This document shows positions 1-6,075 of a DNA stretch of 9,385 bases, piece after piece; position 1 is the first letter of the stretch, and each line of letters begins with the position of its first letter. Below the pieces are notes generated by a model that was not told the origin of the DNA, did not search any database, and worked only from the letters and a program-made list of their open reading frames with translations. Source of the DNA: an uncultured Bacilli bacterium (GTDB lineage Bacteria > Bacillota_I > Bacilli_A > RF39 > UBA660); the NCBI GenBank assembly GCA_947630865.1, contig CANRJE010000055.1, forward strand, positions 1 to 9,385, read 5' to 3'. Position numbers and translations under genes: made by a program.

Positions 1-204
1 GTCCTTATGTTCAATTTTAACAAAAGGTTCAATAATAGCAGGATCATCAACATTAAATAAACGATATTTAACGTCTTGAGGTTTATCATCAAGATGATTA
101 ATTTCATCAACTTTGATAAATTTTGAAAGAAAAATAATAATTTTCCAAGTAATTTTATTAATACTATTTAAAAATTTAATGATTATTGATATAATTTTAG
201 ACAT
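1..204 (-). CDS. hypothetical protein, N-terminal 68 residues only (gene runs off the left edge)
   Basis: An open frame begins at the ATG complementary to 202-204 and stays open through base 1, so only the N-terminus is visible. A GAGG Shine-Dalgarno (complement of 213-216) lies 8 nt before the ATG and supports the start. The first 30 or so residues are rich in Ile, Leu, Phe and Lys, giving an amphipathic or weakly membrane-seeking helix; the rest is charged and soluble-looking (for example VKYRLFNVDDPAIIEPF). I do not recognise the family. It is divergent from rsmI, and its RBS and start codon lie inside one arm of a 13-bp inverted repeat. Confidence is moderate that it is a gene; the function is unknown. 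Confidence 0.6.
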   Translation of the reverse strand, partial: MSKIISIIIKFLNSINKITWKIIIFLSKFIKVDEINHLDDKPQDVKYRLFNVDDPAIIEPFVKIEHKD

Positions 205-259
205 GACATATACCTCGTTTCTATTATTGGACGATAATCATTATACAGGTATATGTCAT
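203..259. promoter_or_regulatory. 13-bp perfect inverted repeat around the start of the left-edge gene
   Basis: ATGACATATACCT (203-215) and AGGTATATGTCAT (247-259) are perfect inverted copies separated by 31 bp. On the minus strand a TATAAT (complement of 240-245) lies between the arms. One arm would therefore sit just upstream of the -10 and the other over the Shine-Dalgarno and start codon of the left-edge gene; no good -35 is visible. On the plus strand the second arm runs into six T's (259-264), so it could also act as a terminator. It may be a two-site operator, an RBS-masking hairpin (if transcription starts further upstream) or a terminator. The sequence does not decide. Confidence 0.5.
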
Positions 260-360
260 TTTTTGATAGATAAAAATAGAAATTTCTATATAAAAATTAC
301 TCCCAAAAAAGAGGGGAAAAGAAAAAATATAGAAAATTATATATAAATAAAGAAAGAAAC

Positions 361-393
361 AGGTAGTTTGTATATAAACTATGCACACTACCT
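361..393 (+). promoter_or_regulatory. possible two-state hairpin in the rsmI leader
   Basis: AGGTAGT (361-367) pairs with ACTACCT (387-393). An alternative inner hairpin pairs TAGTTT (364-369) with AAACTA (376-381). The two share bases 364-367 and so exclude each other. They lie just before the rsmI Shine-Dalgarno AAAGGAG (403-409). There is no T-run after either hairpin, so a simple attenuator is not obvious. Function is uncertain. Confidence 0.3.
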
Positions 394-414
394 AAAAAAA
401 AGAAAGGAGTTTTT

Positions 415-1275
415 ATGGGAACTTTATATATTGTTGCAACTCCAATTGGTAATTTAGGAGATATTACAAAAAGAGCCATTGAAATTTTAAAAAGTGTTGA
501 TGTTATTTTATGTGAAGATACAAGAACATCTAGTCATTTACTAAATAGTTTTTCAATTGATAATAAATTATTATCCTATCATAAGTTTAATGAAGAAGAA
601 CGTGGAAATGAAATAATTGAGAAATTAAAAAATGGACTTAATATGGCAATTATTACAGATGCTGGAACTCCTTGTATATCTGACCCAGGTAGTATTTTAA
701 TTCAAAAATGTATTCAAAATAATATTCCTATATATTCAATTCCTGGACCATCAGCAGTTATTACAGCCTTAACATTATCAGGTTTAGAAATCAAAAATTT
801 TGCTTTTTATGGTTTTTTAGAAAGAAAAGAGTCAAAGCAAAGATTAGAACTTCAAAAAATTGAAGATAATGATATTGAAATAGTAGTATTTTATGAATCA
901 CCTAAAAGAATAATTGAAACTTTAAAAAATATAAATGAAGTTATGAATAATCCTTATATAATTGTTTTAAATGATTTAACAAAAAAATTTGAAAAAAAAT
1001 ATTATGGTTTAGTAACTAAAGTAATCGATGAATTAAACAATAATTCTAATTATGAATTAGGAGAATATGTAATAGTTGTTTTAAAAAATAAAAAAGATAA
1101 AGTTATCAATGATTTAGAATTATCACTTGAAGCATTACTTATTGATAAATTAATTAAAGAAAAATGTACAATGAAAGAGGCAATTAAATTATTATCTATC
1201 GAATATAAAGATAAATATAGTAAAAATATGATTTATAATGCTTCTTTAAATATAAAAAAACTTCTTGAAAAATAG
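415..1275 (+). CDS. rsmI: 16S rRNA (cytidine(1402)-2'-O)-methyltransferase RsmI
   Basis: This cytoplasmic AdoMet enzyme 2'-O-methylates C1402 in the decoding centre of 16S rRNA. The 286-aa product has the usual length and all the family landmarks of the tetrapyrrole-methylase fold: TPIGN (9-13), CEDTRTS (33-39), TDAGTPCISDPG (81-92), IPGPSA (109-114), FYGFL (131-135) and YESPKR (160-165). The motif usually read as RELTKKFE is here NDLTKKFE (186-193), and FLPRK is FLERK; both are divergent but the frame is intact. The start is fixed by AAAGGAG (403-409), 5 nt before the ATG. It appears monocistronic: a hairpin terminator overlaps the stop codon and the next genes are convergent. It is a housekeeping gene that marks the chromosomal side of the window. 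Confidence 0.96.
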   Translation: MGTLYIVATPIGNLGDITKRAIEILKSVDVILCEDTRTSSHLLNSFSIDNKLLSYHKFNEEERGNEIIEKLKNGLNMAIITDAGTPCISDPGSILIQKCIQNNIPIYSIPGPSAVITALTLSGLEIKNFAFYGFLERKESKQRLELQKIEDNDIEIVVFYESPKRIIETLKNINEVMNNPYIIVLNDLTKKFEKKYYGLVTKVIDELNNNSNYELGEYVIVVLKNKKDKVINDLELSLEALLIDKLIKEKCTMKEAIKLLSIEYKDKYSKNMIYNASLNIKKLLEK

Positions 1276-1282
1276 AAGTTTT
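1257..1282. terminator. bidirectional intrinsic terminator between rsmI and the spore-coat genes
   Basis: AAAACTTCT (1257-1265) pairs with AGAAGTTTT (1274-1282) around an 8-nt loop. T-rich tracts follow in both directions: TTTTAATTTTT on the plus strand, and a run of seven T's on the minus strand. The hairpin contains the rsmI stop codon and touches the stop of the convergent coat gene, so one structure serves both transcripts. Confidence 0.8.
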
Positions 1283-1592
1283 AATTTTTAATATCATTTA
1301 ATTCTTGAGTTAGAGTATTTATTTTTTCTTGAATTTTTGAATTTTCGGCAGTTTCTAATTGATACCAACCATTTTGAAACATTAATTCATAGACATCACG
1401 TCCTAAATCTGATAATTTTAAATATGTCTCGGTATGTGCTTGATATAAATTTTCTGAACTTGCTTCTGTGATAGCAATTACATAGTTTTTTTCCATATCT
1501 TTTAAACAAGTAAGTAAGGAATTTAAATAATCTTTTTCATTCATTTCAATTCCTTTTTTTACTTTTACTTCAGGATTACTAATCTTCGTCAT
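1281..1592 (-). CDS. CotF-type spore coat protein (coat F domain)
   Basis: The 103-aa protein matches the coat F family of small helical spore-coat proteins. Residues 18-80 carry the family pattern: a helix starting NEKDYLN, the segment ITEASSENLYQ (41-51), then a helix ending in FQNGWYQLE (72-80), whose GWY is a hallmark. The N-terminus begins ISNPEV, as in many relatives. It would be made in the mother cell during sporulation and assembled into the coat; the exact role is unknown. The ATG is preceded by AAGGGGTGG at good spacing. The gene overlaps the upstream small gene by 14 nt, so the two form a translationally coupled pair. I did not find a convincing sporulation-sigma promoter. Confidence 0.85.
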   Translation of the reverse strand: MTKISNPEVKVKKGIEMNEKDYLNSLLTCLKDMEKNYVIAITEASSENLYQAHTETYLKLSDLGRDVYELMFQNGWYQLETAENSKIQEKINTLTQELNDIKN

Positions 1593-1806
1593 TTTCCACC
1601 CCTTTAAGTAAAGTTATAATTTCTTTTAAGTTACTTTCAAATAATTTACAAGCTTCTTTTAAAATGTTTTTGATATTTTCATCTTGTACTTTGGGAATAC
1701 TTTCATTGGTTCTTTTCAAAGCTCCCATGTTCCATTCAAACATATCGGATAGATAATCTAAATCTTTTCCAGTTATGATGTTTGGCACTTCCATTAATTT
1801 TTCCAT
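1579..1806 (-). CDS. small coat-associated protein, 75 aa, upstream partner of the CotF-type gene
   Basis: I chose the ATG complementary to 1804-1806 because GAAAGGAG lies just upstream of it; the frame is open further but has no ribosome site there. The product is acidic and predicted all-helical, with the segment TGKDLDYLSDMFEWNMGA (12-29) and an acidic tail ending GVENDED. From memory, this resembles small proteins commonly encoded beside coat F genes in Clostridia, but I cannot name a family. It overlaps the following CotF-type gene by 14 nt, which implies co-expression during sporulation. A role as a coat protein or coat assembly partner is inference from context. Confidence 0.7.
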   Translation of the reverse strand: MEKLMEVPNIITGKDLDYLSDMFEWNMGALKRTNESIPKVQDENIKNILKEACKLFESNLKEIITLLKGVENDED

Positions 1807-1895
1807 AAATCTCCTTTCATTTTTATTATGTTTTAGAAGATAAATTTTAAACACAAAAAAGAGAATTTTTTAGAATATAATTTTATGGTGATAAC

Positions 1896-2195
1896 ATGAA
1901 CCTAATTCCTGATACTAATCCAAAATTGTTTTCATTAAGTGCGGTTGTAGTTGGATATTTATTGATTGATGATTTAACAGCTAATGAACAAAATGCTCTT
2001 GGTAATTGGTTAATGTTAGTAGGGCAGTTAGTTTCAACTAATGCTTATTATGCAGCTGTTGTTGCTGAAAGAAAGAATAATAATTTAAATAATAAAAAAA
2101 ATAATATGAGTGATGGAGATACTATAAAAATGTTAGAAAAAATGCTTAGGGTTTTAGAAAGAGAAGTGAATGAACTTAAAAAAGATATAAAGTAA
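1896..2195 (+). CDS. conserved small protein of unknown function, 99 aa
   Basis: The protein has three visible parts: a short polar start (MNLIPDTNPK), a hydrophobic/amphipathic segment at about 11-58 with LSAVVVGYLLIDDL and NALGNWLMLVGQ, and, after an Asn/Lys-rich linker, a charged C-terminal coiled coil (about 75-98). It may associate with membrane or oligomerise. GGTGAT (1887-1892) lies 3 nt before the ATG, and TATAAT (1876-1881) lies so close that the 5' leader would be only about 8 nt; no good -35 is visible. It is divergent from the coat pair, which hints at, but does not prove, a sporulation link. It looks like a protein I have seen as 'hypothetical' in low-GC Bacillota, but I assign no function. 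Confidence 0.75.
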   Translation: MNLIPDTNPKLFSLSAVVVGYLLIDDLTANEQNALGNWLMLVGQLVSTNAYYAAVVAERKNNNLNNKKNNMSDGDTIKMLEKMLRVLEREVNELKKDIK

Positions 2196-2204
2196 AAATG
2201 GTTA

Positions 2205-2279
2205 TTATTCTTTTAATTCTTCTTTAATTATAACTATGATTTTTGCCAAATATTGCATTAAAAGATTATCTATTTTCAT
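2205..2279 (-). CDS. possible 24-residue microprotein
   Basis: In the 227-bp gap before the restriction operon, a minus-strand ATG (2277-2279) opens a 24-codon frame ending TAA, encoding an Ile/Leu/Lys-rich amphipathic helix that ends IVIIKEELKE. No clear Shine-Dalgarno precedes it, and a frame this short can easily arise by chance in AT-rich DNA. The rest of the gap (to 2378) shows only AT-rich tracts. Very tentative. Confidence 0.15.
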   Translation of the reverse strand: MKIDNLLMQYLAKIIVIIKEELKE

Positions 2280-2378
2280 ACTTCATCGTCATCTATATTT
2301 TATTTTTTTTATTATATCACTTAACTTATCTTTTTAAATAAATGTTGGTAAAATCTAGAACAATTAATGATTTTATAG

Positions 2379-2418
2379 TATAATTTTATTTGTGAGTAAT
2401 CTCAACTATAAGGAGGTG
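2379..2418 (+). promoter_or_regulatory. promoter -10 and ribosome site of the restriction-modification operon
   Basis: TATAAT lies at 2379-2384, with only a weak -35 candidate (TAGAAC, 2356-2361, 17-bp spacing). A short inverted repeat TGAG-TAAT-CTCA lies downstream of the -10 and could be an operator or a leader hairpin. A near-perfect AAGGAGGTG (2410-2418) precedes the first methylase ATG by 4 nt. No controller-protein gene is present in the operon. Confidence 0.55.
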
Positions 2419-2422
2419 CATA

Positions 2423-3133
2423 ATGGAAATCAATAATATTTATAATATGGATTGTAACAAAGGTATGAATAAAATGATTAAAGAAAAATTAAAAGTTGAT
2501 TTGATTGTTGCAGATCCTCCTTATGTAATATCTAAAAAATCACAATTTCATACAATGAAGGATAGAAAAAATCCTAGAAAAGGAACAGATTTTGGTGAAT
2601 GGGATAAAGAATTTAACAACAAACCTTGGATTAAAAAATCTTATGAGTTGCTAAAAAAAGGTGGTTCTTTATTAGTTTTTAATGATTTTAAAAAAGCCAC
2701 TGAAATTATAAATTATGCTCAAAGTTTAGGCTTTGTATATAAAGATACACTTATTTGGAAAAAAACTAATCCTATGCCAAGAAATAGAGATAGAAGATAT
2801 GTTCCAGATGTTGAAATGATTATATGGTTTATTAAACCTGGAAAATGGACTTATAATAGACAAAATTCTAAATATGAAAGTAGTGTTATTTCTATTCCTT
2901 CTGAAAGTGGTGGAGGATATAAAAGATATCATCCAACACAGAAACCTTTAAAATTAATTGAATATCTAATTAAAATACATAGTAACAAAAATGATTTGGT
3001 ATTAGATCCATTCATGGGCTCAGGTACAACTGCTATAAGTTCAATAAAAACAGGTAGAAATTTTATCGGATTTGAATTAGAAGAAAAATATTATAATGAC
3101 TCATTAAAAAGGATTAAAGGTGATTTGAAATGA
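2423..3133 (+). CDS. beta-class DNA (probably adenine-N6) methyltransferase of the FokI-type RM system
   Basis: The 236-aa protein methylates DNA with AdoMet. Its motif order is that of the beta class: the catalytic motif DPPY comes early (31-34), then HPTQKP (170-175), and the AdoMet-binding motif DPFMGSGTT comes late (195-203). DPPY with HPTQKP favours adenine N6 over cytosine N4 but does not prove it. The segment between (about 45-160), with many basic residues (for example NPMPRNRDRRYVPD), should include target recognition. It is the first gene of the operon, behind a very strong ribosome site, and its ATGA stop overlaps the second methylase by 4 nt. In context it should protect one strand of the asymmetric site recognised by the downstream endonuclease; which strand cannot be told. 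Confidence 0.9.
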   Translation: MEINNIYNMDCNKGMNKMIKEKLKVDLIVADPPYVISKKSQFHTMKDRKNPRKGTDFGEWDKEFNNKPWIKKSYELLKKGGSLLVFNDFKKATEIINYAQSLGFVYKDTLIWKKTNPMPRNRDRRYVPDVEMIIWFIKPGKWTYNRQNSKYESSVISIPSESGGGYKRYHPTQKPLKLIEYLIKIHSNKNDLVLDPFMGSGTTAISSIKTGRNFIGFELEEKYYNDSLKRIKGDLK

Positions 3134-4020
3134 ATGATACATATATTAAATCACCTTTAAACTACATAGGTGGAAAGTATAAAGTTTTAAATCAAATAAT
3201 TCCTAGATTTCCCAAGAAAATAAATACATTTGTTGATTTGTTTGGTGGAGGATTTAACGTTGGAATTAATGTAAATGCAAATAATTTAATTTATAATGAT
3301 ATAATTGAACCACTTTGCGAGTTAATAAATTATTTTTATGATAATACTGCCGATGATGTTATTTCAAAACTTGAAAAAAATATAAGAGAAAATAATTTAT
3401 CAAAAGAAAATCTAGAAGCATTTAAAAAGTTAAGAAATAAGTATAATCATTATAGTTATGAAAATGAGGAAGATAGAGTTTTAGACTTTTATACATTGAT
3501 ACTTTATAGTTTTAATTATCAAATTAGATTTAATCAAAGTATGGAATATAATACTCCTTTTGGTAAAAACAGAAGTTCTTATAATTTAAACACTAAAAAA
3601 AATATAAAAAGTTTTATAGATAAATTAAATAAAATGAATTTATCTATAACAAAGAAAAGATTTATTGATTTTGATTTTTCAAGTTTAGGTAAAGATGATT
3701 TTGTATATTGTGACCCACCATATTTAATAACAACTGGTAGTTATAATGATGGTAATCGTGGAATAAAGGATTGGACAATTGATGATGAAAAAAAATTATT
3801 AAATATTCTTGATGATTTAAATTCAAGAGGTGTTAAGTTTGCATTATCAAATGTTTTAGTTGCTAATGATAAAAAAAATGATGTTTTAACAGAATGGTCA
3901 AAAAAATATACGGTTTATATAATTAAAAATACATTTAATAATTCAAATTATAGAAGAAAAAGTAAAGATGACACTATTGAAGTATTAATTACAAATTATA
4001 AGGAGGTAGAAGATGAGTAA
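3130..4020 (+). CDS. D12-class (Dam-like, alpha) DNA adenine methyltransferase of the FokI-type RM system
   Basis: The 296-aa protein belongs to the D12/Dam group of adenine-N6 methyltransferases. The N-terminal AdoMet motif is KSPLNYIGGK (7-16), motif I is DLFGGGFNVG (36-45), acidic NDI (56-58) follows, and the catalytic motif is DPPY (195-198) in VYCDPPYLITTG. The helical insert between motif I and DPPY (about 65-185) is the usual position of the recognition domain. The start ATG overlaps the previous stop and is served by AAAGGTGAT (ending at 3124). The stop lies 8 nt inside the endonuclease gene. It presumably modifies the strand not modified by the first methylase. The N-terminal pattern resembles one of the methylase domains of M.FokI as I remember it, which fits the neighbouring endonuclease. 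Confidence 0.93.
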   Translation: MNDTYIKSPLNYIGGKYKVLNQIIPRFPKKINTFVDLFGGGFNVGINVNANNLIYNDIIEPLCELINYFYDNTADDVISKLEKNIRENNLSKENLEAFKKLRNKYNHYSYENEEDRVLDFYTLILYSFNYQIRFNQSMEYNTPFGKNRSSYNLNTKKNIKSFIDKLNKMNLSITKKRFIDFDFSSLGKDDFVYCDPPYLITTGSYNDGNRGIKDWTIDDEKKLLNILDDLNSRGVKFALSNVLVANDKKNDVLTEWSKKYTVYIIKNTFNNSNYRRKSKDDTIEVLITNYKEVEDE

Positions 4021-5782
4021 TATAGAATTATCAACACATTATTCAACAAAACGTTCTTTTGGTTGGTCTCAAGATGCTTCAGATTTCAGAAGTTTAAAAA
4101 AGGTTGTTCAGATTTTTGATAATAAGTCAGAGTTTAATAATAACTTAATTATGGTTAAAATACCAAAATTAGTAAAAGATAAGAATTTAATCAAAAAATT
4201 TCAAGGATTATTAAAATCCGAGCCATTAGAATTATCTTATTCTGATTTAGTTGGTACGCATATAATACCTAGAAAAGATTCACCATGTAATGGAATAATA
4301 CAAGCTTCTATTTGTGGCCAGGGTAGAGCTTATTTAACAGATTGGGCATCAGATAGTTTTTTACGATGGGCACATCTATGTGGATTTGTAAAATATAATG
4401 GTGAAAATGACACTTTTGAAATTACTAACGAAGGCTTAACATACTCTCGTACAGAAGACAATTCAGAAGAAGAAAAACAATGTTTATTGAATGCAATATT
4501 AAAATATCCACCTGTATCAAGAATATTGCAATTATTATCTAAAGGAGATCATCTATCAAAATTTGAAATAGGAAGTCAGTTGGGTTTTGTTGGTGATGAA
4601 GGATTTACATCATTGCCTCAAAATATTTTGCTAACTTCATTAGCAATGACAGAAGATACAAAAGAAAAAAATAAAATGAAATCTGATTGGGATGGTTCAT
4701 CTGATAAATATGCAAGACAAATTTGCAAATGGCTAGAAAAATTAAATTTAGTTAGGCAAGTTAAGAAAGAATACAAAGTAAATTTAGACAATAAAGAATA
4801 TATTGAGAACTTAGGCCAAGCTTATATGATTACACCTGATGGATTAAAAGCATATAGAAGATTACAAGGTGTAAATAAAGTTTCTAAGGTTTCAAAAAAT
4901 GTATTTTGGGAAATGTTATGTCCGAAAGCAGCTGATAAATATTATATAAGAAATAGACGTGCTTATATTATTAAATTTTTATCTGATGCAAATGGAAGTA
5001 TTACTTTAAATAAGATTCAAGAAAAATTACAAGAAGTAAAATTTGATGAATCATTAGAGGTAATAAAAGACGATATAAAAGGTTTACAAAATATAGGATT
5101 ATTCATAAAAGAATCTAGCAAAGGATATCTTTTAAATGATGAAATTCAAAATTTAGTTATTCCAGTAAATTCAATTGGTAATGGTAAAAGTGATACTTTA
5201 AGATTAAAAGATTTTTGTAGAGACATATTAAAACATATTCCACACAGTTATTTAAATTTAATAGATTTAGCATATGATTCAAATTCTAATAGACAATTTG
5301 AGATGGAAGTTATAGATTTGTTAGTATCAGAATGTGGTTATAATGGTCTTCATTTAGGGGGAGGAAGAAAACCAGATGGAATAATATATACAGAATCATT
5401 AAAAAATAATTATGGTACGATTATAGATACTAAAGCATATTCTAAGGGATATTCTTTGCCAATTTCACAAGCAGATGAAATGAGAAGATATATCGAGGAA
5501 AATAATAAAAGAGATAATAAAATAAATCCTAATGAATGGTGGAATAATTTTCCAAAAAAGTTAAAGAAATTTAGTTTTTTATTTGTTTCAAGTGAATTTA
5601 ATGGTCAATTTGAAGATAAATTAGATAATATTTCTAAGACTACAAATATTAATGGGGCAGCAATGAATATTGTAAATTTATTACTATTTGCTGAAAAAAT
5701 TAAAAGTCAATATATAGATTTAGAGGAGGCATATAATTTAATTACAAAAAATGCTGAAGTAAAATTAATGAATATGAAGTAA
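4013..5782 (+). CDS. FokI-family Type IIS restriction endonuclease
   Basis: The 589-aa product aligns with FokI (about 580 aa) along its whole length from memory of that sequence. The N-terminal recognition part (about 13-385) shares RSFGWSQ, GIIQA, SFLRWAH, LPQNILL and GSSDKYAR. The C-terminal cleavage domain (about 395-589) shares HLGGGRKPDG, IDTKAYSKGY, QADEMRRYIEEN and INPNEWW. The PD-(D/E)XK catalytic residues are D455, D472 and K474, with the same 17-residue spacing as FokI D450/D467/K469. The FokI dimer-interface pair D483/R487 is kept as D488/R492. FokI binds GGATG and cuts 9/13 bases downstream after dimerising. Several DNA-contact positions differ here, so the exact site is not certain. 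AAGGAGGT (4000-4007) precedes the ATG by 5 nt, and the gene is last in the operon, after both methylases. Confidence 0.95.
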   Translation: MSNIELSTHYSTKRSFGWSQDASDFRSLKKVVQIFDNKSEFNNNLIMVKIPKLVKDKNLIKKFQGLLKSEPLELSYSDLVGTHIIPRKDSPCNGIIQASICGQGRAYLTDWASDSFLRWAHLCGFVKYNGENDTFEITNEGLTYSRTEDNSEEEKQCLLNAILKYPPVSRILQLLSKGDHLSKFEIGSQLGFVGDEGFTSLPQNILLTSLAMTEDTKEKNKMKSDWDGSSDKYARQICKWLEKLNLVRQVKKEYKVNLDNKEYIENLGQAYMITPDGLKAYRRLQGVNKVSKVSKNVFWEMLCPKAADKYYIRNRRAYIIKFLSDANGSITLNKIQEKLQEVKFDESLEVIKDDIKGLQNIGLFIKESSKGYLLNDEIQNLVIPVNSIGNGKSDTLRLKDFCRDILKHIPHSYLNLIDLAYDSNSNRQFEMEVIDLLVSECGYNGLHLGGGRKPDGIIYTESLKNNYGTIIDTKAYSKGYSLPISQADEMRRYIEENNKRDNKINPNEWWNNFPKKLKKFSFLFVSSEFNGQFEDKLDNISKTTNINGAAMNIVNLLLFAEKIKSQYIDLEEAYNLITKNAEVKLMNMK

Positions 5783-5797
5783 AAGGCAAATTAGTTC

Positions 5798-5826
5798 AGA
5801 AGACTTTATTTTTGTCTTTTTTATTA
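5798..5826 (+). terminator. probable intrinsic terminator of the restriction-modification operon
   Basis: AGAC and GTCT arms (core AAGAC 5800-5804 with GTCTT 5814-5818) enclose a T-rich loop and are followed by a T-rich tract. The stem is short, so strength is uncertain, but it lies 18 nt after the endonuclease stop codon. Confidence 0.55.
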
Positions 5827-5874
5827 TTTTAATTATATTTTCATTATAATATTATACATTTTATTTGCAACAAC

Positions 5875-5900
5875 AAAAAAATCAACCCAAACGGATTGAT
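5875..5900 (-). terminator. strong minus-strand intrinsic terminator
   Basis: Read on the minus strand, ATCAATCC pairs with GGGTTGAT (8 bp, one G-T wobble) around the loop GTTT and is followed at once by a run of T's (5880-5875). It ends either the candidate small RNA at 5875-6007 or the long 3' end of the KAP NTPase transcript. Confidence 0.85.
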
Positions 5901-6007
5901 ATATGTTAAGTTCAAACTATAAAAGTTTGAACAGATTCGCTATTGGAGCGATAACTTTACTTATATTCAAAAATTCATACTCCCAAAGTTGTTTGATTAA
6001 ATCAACT
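5875..6007 (-). ncRNA. candidate small structured RNA, about 133 nt
   Basis: On the minus strand a good promoter (see 6014-6041) predicts a start at the A at 6007, and the terminator at 5875-5900 sets the end. In between lie a 5' hairpin (AGTTG with CAACT, 6007-5987; alternatively TTGAT-TTA-ATCAA), a hairpin TCGCT-CCAAT-AGCGA (5951-5937) and a perfect 8-bp hairpin GTTCAAAC/GTTTGAAC (5932-5910, 7-nt loop). The third hairpin recurs at the right edge of the window with one compensated base pair, which argues for selection on RNA structure. I recognise no known RNA family. The alternative is that this is the 3' end of a protein gene remnant (see 5917-6075) or an untranslated tail of the NTPase message. 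It lies between two defence-type modules. Confidence 0.45.
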
Positions 6008-6075
6008 AAATAAATTATATCAGTTTTTGAAATTATTTCAAGATGGATGTACAAATAAATATTATAGATTTGTAA
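5917..6075 (-). pseudogene. Met-less open frame, possible C-terminal gene remnant
   Basis: The minus-strand frame ending at the TAG (complement of 5917-5919) is open for about 52 codons and has no ATG. Its end reads as a plausible hydrophobic protein tail (LWEYEFLNISKVIAPIANLF, then KLL), followed 17 nt later by a terminator. It overlaps the end of the KAP NTPase gene in another frame. At the right edge of the window a minus-strand frame ends API...LF...IF with the same GCT CCA AT codons, so the two could be the ends of related genes. Chance openness or an RNA gene are real alternatives. Confidence 0.25.
6014..6041 (-). promoter_or_regulatory. minus-strand promoter with extended -10, just downstream of the KAP NTPase gene
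   Basis: On the minus strand, TTGAAA (complement of 6036-6041) is followed after 16 bp by TATAAT (complement of 6014-6019). The TGA before TATAAT makes an extended -10. A perfect palindrome TTGAAA-TTA-TTTCAA (6027-6041) covers the -35 and could be an operator. This is one of the best promoter matches in the window, yet no annotated gene follows it. Confidence 0.6.

Noticed and set aside
113..346. 77-aa plus-strand open frame
   Set aside because: It lies antisense to the supported minus-strand gene start at 1-204, runs through the inverted repeat and A-rich leader, and has no ribosome site.
297..479. 60-aa minus-strand open frame
   Set aside because: It is antisense to the rsmI start and leader, with a low-complexity hydrophobic product and no ribosome site.
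2196..2422. Controller (C) protein gene for the restriction system
   Set aside because: No helix-turn-helix-sized frame exists upstream; only a doubtful 24-codon minus-strand frame is present.
2726..2932. 68-aa minus-strand open frame
   Set aside because: It is antisense inside the first methylase gene, with Ser/Phe/Ile-rich shadow composition.
2423..5782. Alternative genetic code (TGA as Trp), as in some AT-rich wall-less bacteria
   Set aside because: All conserved Trp positions use TGG, and TGA is the stop of the first methylase at the expected 4-nt overlap.
5875..6041. CRISPR array or tracrRNA
   Set aside because: There are no regularly spaced repeats and no Cas-like gene; the hairpins here are all different from one another.
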